In this document: positions 59,301 to 64,000 of the stretch, one piece after another
How positions within the stretch are numbered: position 1 is the first letter of the stretch
Layout of the letters: each line of letters begins with the position of its first letter
The notes under the pieces: generated by a model
The model's input: only the letters and a program-made list of their open reading frames with translations
Databases searched by the model: none
Told to the model about the DNA's origin: nothing
Assembly: GCA_965153455.1 (NCBI GenBank)
Contig: OZ234494.1
Coordinates: forward strand, 17,918,001-17,982,000
Origin: Sphagnum compactum
Lineage: Eukaryota > Bryophyta > Sphagnopsida > Sphagnales
DNA: 64,000 nucleotides
Direction: 5' to 3'
Program-made: the position numbers and the translations under genes

Positions 59301-59895
59301 GCTCTTTCCAAGAATGCATATTGTGGTGTGTGCTAACACCTAAGTCTATGTGTGTGCACCTTCCCACTATAAGGTGCAAGCTGAAGTTGAATCTGCCGTG
59401 TGCAGGAGATCCATTGTTTGAGTTGTTGGCCCTGTATGTGAGTGTTTTCAAGTGTGACCAAGTTTTGCTGGAGTGTTTCTTGAAAAGCTATGGAGTGCCT
59501 CTTTCTACACATCACTCCAATGGACAAGGATTAGATGGAACAGCTATCTGTGAACAACTGACAGGACGAGACTCTACCTCTCTGTCTTACAGAGCAATGT
59601 AACACCCTTCACTTGAAGCCTAATTTGTGACCAAGTTGTGGCTGCACATATCATGTTGATTCTTGCATTTTCTTCAGGTTGTGGTATTGGATTATGTTTT
59701 CTAGTATTATGAAGCAGGATTGTTTTTGCTCTGTGCAGGTGCTACTGTTTACTGCATGAGCAAGATATTATGGGTGCCATTCTTAAGCACCGAAAAGACC
59801 TACGAATGGCTGCCTCCCTTGAAGAAGTTGAGGAGAAACTTTGGGCTGTACTAAATGAATGGGAGACGGAATTTACCGCTATGGACATAAAGTGA
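53315..59895 (+). CDS. JMJ21: JMJ21-like F-box / JmjC / phosphotransferase-domain protein
   Basis: Eighteen exons join in phase to 1,075 residues: 53315-53442, 53877-53990, 54294-54349, 54511-54653, 54852-55049, 55215-55414, 55543-55642, 55806-56125, 56324-56627, 56776-56898, 57038-57121, 57409-57773, 57879-58250, 58603-58684, 58811-59035, 59133-59196, 59406-59598 and 59739-59895. An F-box-like N-terminus (about residues 10-60) is followed by a JMJD6-type JmjC domain (about 140-380). Its Fe(II) triad is complete: H262, D264 and H347. The C-terminal half resembles aminoglycoside/choline phosphotransferases, with HMDIMADN (H879, D881, N886) and ILDFG (D953). Domain order and many segments match Arabidopsis JMJ21. 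JmjC oxygenases use 2-oxoglutarate to hydroxylate or demethylate protein; the substrate is unknown. The acceptor at 58602 is less certain than the others. Confidence 0.9.
53981..54208. repeat. 115-bp tandem duplication copying a splice donor (JMJ21 intron 2)
   Basis: CTCAAGTAAGAGAG occurs at 53986 and again 115 bp downstream at 54101, each followed by TTTGTTTCTTCTTCTTC and, later, ATCTGCAAACT. The first is the used donor (exon ends 53990). Using the second would add 115 bases and shift the frame. Confidence 0.85.
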
Positions 59896-61199
59896 GTTGC
59901 CACAACTGTACCATTCAGATGTCTGCTTCAATAATTGGATCTTCATCAGCCAAACCTTTGAAAATTGCTCAAGCAATCTTTTGCAATGTAAGGCCTACTT
60001 TTCTTGGTTCCAACAATGGGTGCTTGGTCCTCTCCCCACCCACCCATTTAAGTTTTGTAACAAGTTTGTTTTCCTGAGGGAAATTATCATTTTCCTGGCT
60101 AGTGTTAAAATTACAAGCACAAGAATCGACGAGTGTATAGTGTTGTACCAGTTTTGTCCTAAACTTTCAGGTATTGATCATATTCTGCAATACCTTGGGG
60201 TTTTGCTGGGGTTTCAGGGATGGAAACAAATATAACCTTTGAACACCTATCAGTTTTGAGAATCTAACAACAGATAGGGTGGTTAAGTTATTAGATCATT
60301 CAGTTGACGATTGAGGCTGATAATTTGCACTTCTCCATAATAGTCCAGATTTTTCTTATAGAATCATTTGTTCGAGTGTGAAGGGCAAGCATGAGAACCG
60401 AATGAGGGCAGCGAGCACATGTTCAGCAAGCTTCAGAATCTGGTAAGAGTTCTAGTTGGCTTTTGAGGTTCAGAAGTTGATCCTGGTGTAAGAGCGTCTC
60501 CACCCACAGCAGTAAAATAGCCTGTACACATTATTTTGGATGAAGCTCATTGCATCATGGTAAGCATAGCCTTCACAAGTTGCCCTACAGAGCTTCGCCT
60601 AGGCTTGAGCCACCTTACCCAGTGTGATGTGTAAAAGGTCTTGCACATTCTAGACTACAATAAACAGCTATCCAACCAGCTGGTGTTTGCCAAAAGATTT
60701 TATTACCGTAAATCTGGCTATATCTTAACACCCAAGCTAGAAAATTTTATGCAGTGGTTTCTTTGTTGGCCGTAATAGAATGATTCTGAAATTTCCTCTT
60801 GAGTTTCTGCACCCTAGCTGTTGGTAGAGAAAGGAGAAGGAGCAAGAAAGTTGAAGCTGAAGAGCTTTGGTACCTGGCACCTTTAGCACCTCTTTTGCCC
60901 TGAGTTTTTTTGTCAAAGGACCTTTGCTGCCTCTGTTACAAGACCTCCCCTGCAAGTTGCGGTGGAAAACACCAATGGGGATGGATGGAGCAAACTGGGA
61001 GCCAAGCTCCATTGGAATTTGGCACCCAATTTCGAGGCAAATTTCAGTTTTCTCCTGCATTGTGAGAAAACCCATCCCGCATTTTTCTCACTCGTCCCTT
61101 GTTCCAACCTAACTTTTCACACCCATGGGGATGGACTAATAAGGTGGGTGCCAAACTTGATTGATGCTCAATTTGTGATCTTATAGCAGGCTAATAAGA
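59896..61199. other. 3' flank of the JMJ21-like gene
   Basis: Includes the likely 3' UTR and plain unique sequence to about 61,190. No ORF with recognisable similarity is present on either strand. Confidence 0.5.
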
Positions 61200-61620
61200 A
61201 ATGCTAAGTTACGAATTCTTGCAATCTTTTTAGTGTGCTAATTAAGAATGCAAAGTTTAAAAATTCTTGTAATCTTGGCACGCTAATTAAGAATGTAAAG
61301 TTTAAAAATTCTTGTAATCTTGGCATGCTAATTAAGAATGCAAAGTTTAAAAATTCTTGTAATCTTGGCACGCTAATTAAGAATGCAAAGTTTAAAAATT
61401 CTTGTAATCTTGGCACTAATTAGAACGCTAAGTGAAGAATTCTTGTAAATCTTTTTTAGCACACTAATTGATTGAGAATTCTGATTGAGGAATTCCTTTG
61501 TAAACCTTGTAGCAAATACTAATTCATTGAGAATGCTAATTGAAGAATTCTTTGTGAATCTGAGCATGTTGATTAAGAATACAAACTTTTAAGAATTCTT
61601 GTGACCTTACTTAGCAATGC
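61200..61620. repeat. 45-bp tandem repeat, four regular copies and diverged flanks
   Basis: Units of GCTAATTAAGAATGCAAAG plus TTTAAAAATTCTTGTAATCTTGGCA start at 61237, 61282, 61327 and 61372. Less regular copies continue on both sides. Because 45 is a multiple of three, open frames with 15-residue repeats appear on both strands; they are not genes. Confidence 0.9.
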
Positions 61621-61629
61621 TAATAATTA

Positions 61630-62320
61630 AGGTGAAACCCAATGTCAACTCAATTGGTTGGAGTTCATCCACAATTGAATCATAACCAAACTTTCAATGG
61701 ATGAAACTTTCCATGGATGAATGGTTATTTTATTTGACATGACCTATCCCTACCAAAATAGGACATATTTATAGGAATAGGTCTTGATATGTAGGTACGT
61801 AAGTAAGGAAGACAATTAGGGTAAAAAACCCAACATCAAAACTCAATGAACTAGAGTTCATTCATCCACGAACTGAAGCACTGCAACCTTCAAATGGATG
61901 AATAGTTCCTTACCTAATAGGATGTATCCTATCTAAACAAAGCCCTATTTACATGAATGGGTCTTGATAAGTAAGTAGGTAAGTAAGTAAGACATTTAGG
62001 GCAAAAACACAATGTCGACTAAGTCATTCGAATTCATCCACAATCGATTAGAGTTCATCCACAAATTGAGTCATAATAGGCTTCCAATGGATGGATGGAT
62101 GGATGGTTACTTACTTAACAGGATGTATTCATAGGAATAGGTTATGTAGGTAGGTAGGTAGGTAGGTAGGTAAGGTTTGACAATTTTAGGATGAAACCCA
62201 AAATCAGCTCAGTTAGTTGGAGGGAGTTCATTCATCCACAACTGATTGGAGTTCATTCATCCACAAAATGAGTCATAACATGCATCCAATGGATGGATGA
62301 TATGTACTAGAGTGGTGGCT
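61630..62320. repeat. ~180-bp degenerate tandem repeat with GTAG tetranucleotide tracts
   Basis: Four copies start with AAACCCAAT-like phrases near 61635, 61828, 62008 and 62194. Each contains GAGTTCATCCACAA, then CAATGGATG and, in the first three, AATAGGT with GTAAGTAAG or GTAGGTAGG runs. Copies differ substantially, so the array is old. Confidence 0.75.
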
Positions 62321-62691
62321 GTTTCTTCACACTTTTGGGCCGAAGTTCAGCAGTTCAGAGATAATGGGGTTGCTATAATCTGGTTGAAATTTGCCATGAA
62401 AATTTTGCCCAATTATTGCAACAACAATTTGAGATAATGGGTGCCAAGAATTTGTCGATTGTGATGAGAGAGTTGTTGCCAAATGTTCTCTTGCAGTTGA
62501 GAAATCTGTGAACTTTTGTGATTGAAAAAGAATTCACAGAGATTGTTCCAATTTGTCCGTGTCTGTGATGGAAAAAGAAGAAACAAAAGACGCAAAAGCA
62601 GAAGAAGCAGAAGGAAAAGCACAACAACAAGAACAACAAGAAGGTTTTGTTAGTTGGGTGTTTTGATTTTTAGCAGTTTGGAGAGAGAGCA
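62321..62691 (+). promoter_or_regulatory. Possible promoter/5' UTR of the right-edge gene
   Basis: This is unique sequence that turns purine-rich (AAGAAGAAGCAGAAGG type) over the last 120 bases and ends GAGAGAGAGCA directly before the ATG, as in several 5' UTRs of this window. No TATA box is clear. Confidence 0.3.
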
Positions 62692-62808
62692 ATGGCGATG
62701 ATGCTTGTGAAGAAGCTGGGACATCATCATCCTTGTTGTGTACATGGGAGATTGAGCAGCAATCCTGCTACCATTGAAGAAGCTCATTACAAGACTCAGA
62801 ATTGCAAT
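62692..62808 (+). CDS. Possible first coding exon of a gene running off the right edge
   Basis: ATG at 62692 follows a purine-rich leader. It opens 39 codons (start MAMMLVKKLGHHH) ending in AAT followed by a strong GTAAGTTGG donor at 62809. Lysine and histidine are frequent near the start, and a short organellar signal is conceivable. The same frame stays open beyond the donor to 63165, but composition there looks intronic. No family recognised. Confidence 0.4.
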
Positions 62809-63237
62809 GTAAGTTGGTCAACAACGCTAAAACCCCCCCACCCAGCAATCCCATTTGTGTATATGTCTCACTGTGAGAGATCAGAATTACAATTGCAAAT
62901 GGAAACTGCAACTGCAAATCCGAATGCAAAAATCCCTTCTTTTTGTCACCAACACAGACAGATTTCATACATACATTTGTCAAGAGATTTGAAGAAGTTT
63001 ATTATGATGATGATGCTGTTTTGCAAGAGGAAATTTTGGATGGCAGCATCGTCATCTACGAGCATATATTTTTGCATGATCTTCTTGATTGATGATCAGT
63101 ACAAAAGGATTCTGAGATGTTCAGCAAACCTGATCAATGAAAATTGGGTTCAAGAATTATTTTAGGGTTTGCTCAAGAATTTGTAGTATTGGGAATTTCA
63201 AGCTTTCTCTTGGACCCTAGAGAATGTGCAGAGCATT

Positions 63238-63362
63238 GATTGTAATCAATCCTCAGTTGTGATACCTGTCACTCCCCGCTCCCGACAGTGAACAAGAGAT
63301 TGATTGTAATGAATCGTCTGTTGTGATACCTGTCACTCCCCACTCTCAACAGTGAACAAGAG
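63238..63362. repeat. ~62-bp tandem duplication
   Basis: GATTGTAAT, then GTTGTGATACCTGTCACTCC and AGTGAACAAGAG occur twice, about 62 bp apart, with a few substitutions. It lies in the probable first intron of the right-edge gene. Confidence 0.85.
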
Positions 63363-63902
63363 ATGCAAATGTGAAGGTTTTCAGCAAGTATTATTGTGAA
63401 CGTAGAAATCCTTGAGCAAACCCTAAAAATAGACTCTTTCTTTGTCCTTGAGAGTTGAAGAAGATGGAGATTTAGGATCAATTCCGAAAAAAAATTCTGT
63501 TTTGTAGAAGATTTTGGGATCGATTTCAGACAAATAAATTCTGTTTTTGGTAGAGATTGGGATTGGGAGAATGTCAGATAAATAAATTTTCTGTTTTCTG
63601 TAAGTGTAGTAGGGTGAAGAAGAAGAAAAAGATGAGAGGATCTTACACTGTTGTTGGAATGTGGGGTGTGGCAGGAATTGCAGCTACGAAGAAGGAACTG
63701 TACCATTAGACCTTCTGTATCACAGAATTCAATGTGTGGGTTTGTCAAACTGTCAGCAGACAGACGATCATCACACAGGAGTCCATGGGATGCACACAAG
63801 GGACTAATAATGATCAGGGGGCAGCAGAATGGAGACAATTCCGAAATATACAGAAAACAACAACAATCAGAAAACAACAGTCAAGAAATGAACAGTGAGA
63901 AG

Positions 63903-64000
63903 GTTTTCTGGAGTGCATTTATGTGGGGTGGCGGCGGTGGAAAGGCAAGTGAAGAGAAAGCAATTCATGTAGAAGAAGATGATGATAGTCCTTCAAGAGA
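63903..64000 (+). CDS. Possible internal exon, cut by the window edge
   Basis: After GTGAGAAG at 63902, a plausible acceptor, the phase-0 frame encodes VFWSAFMWGGGGGKASEE and then an acidic, Ser-containing stretch (HVEEDDDSPSR) that stays open to 64000. It is in phase with the donor at 62809. The Gly run and acidic tail look coding, but no family is recognised. The same frame is also open far upstream, from at least 63660, so the exon start is uncertain. Confidence 0.35.

Noticed and set aside
61204-61423. Possible 15-residue-repeat proteins on both strands
   Set aside because: Artefact of a 45-bp noncoding tandem repeat; both strands are open equally and there is no start context or domain.
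63269-63877. 202-codon minus ORF near the right edge
   Set aside because: Ser/Leu/His-rich with no motif. It overlaps the duplicated segment and the plausible plus-strand exon.

Overview
The window is nuclear DNA from a streptophyte, most likely a land plant outside the flowering plants. It carries six multi-exon genes with mostly short introns (roughly 80 to 1,300 bp), and all six encode plant-type proteins. They include plastid-type families (a PHT4;4-like carrier, an ABC1 atypical kinase, a P-class PPR protein) and a JMJ21-type F-box/JmjC/phosphotransferase fusion. I assembled exons by hand from splice sites and protein-family continuity. Each of the six reconstructed coding sequences has a length divisible by three. 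The species cannot be fixed from sequence alone.

Positions 1 to about 20,700 are repeat-rich and contain no intact host gene. The left end is a chimera of two broken gene pieces: a hypersensitive-induced-reaction (HIR, SPFH-family) fragment on the minus strand and the C-terminal part of a protein kinase on the plus strand. A 671-bp non-autonomous Helitron (1081-1751) splits the kinase piece, and removing it in silico restores the kinase reading frame. A 2,971-bp CACTA-type element (3903-6873) has CACTA/CACTG ends and TTA target duplications, and holds a 25-bp minisatellite and a tRNA-like SINE promoter. After 4.7 kb of AT-rich DNA comes a degenerate autonomous Helitron (11574-19873). It has TC and CTAG ends, a 3' hairpin, a zinc finger, an HUH Rep domain and a Pif1-type helicase. 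Its intron-containing ORF is broken by about four frameshifts and three in-frame stops. A second, non-autonomous Helitron of the family in 1081-1751 abuts it, ending at 20681.

Positions 22,300 to 60,000 are gene-dense. In order they hold a YTH-domain m6A reader (+), a PHT4;4-like MFS carrier (+), a PQ-loop vacuolar transporter (-), a PPR protein (-), an ABC1K protein (-) and a JMJ21-like protein (+). The ABC1K and JMJ21 genes diverge from a 706-bp shared upstream region. No operon-like functional linkage is expected. Two genes have a GC-AG intron, and two have introns enlarged by tandem duplications that also copy the splice-donor region.

Positions 60,000 to 64,000 are mostly tandem repeats, followed by what may be the first exon of another plus-strand gene running off the right edge.
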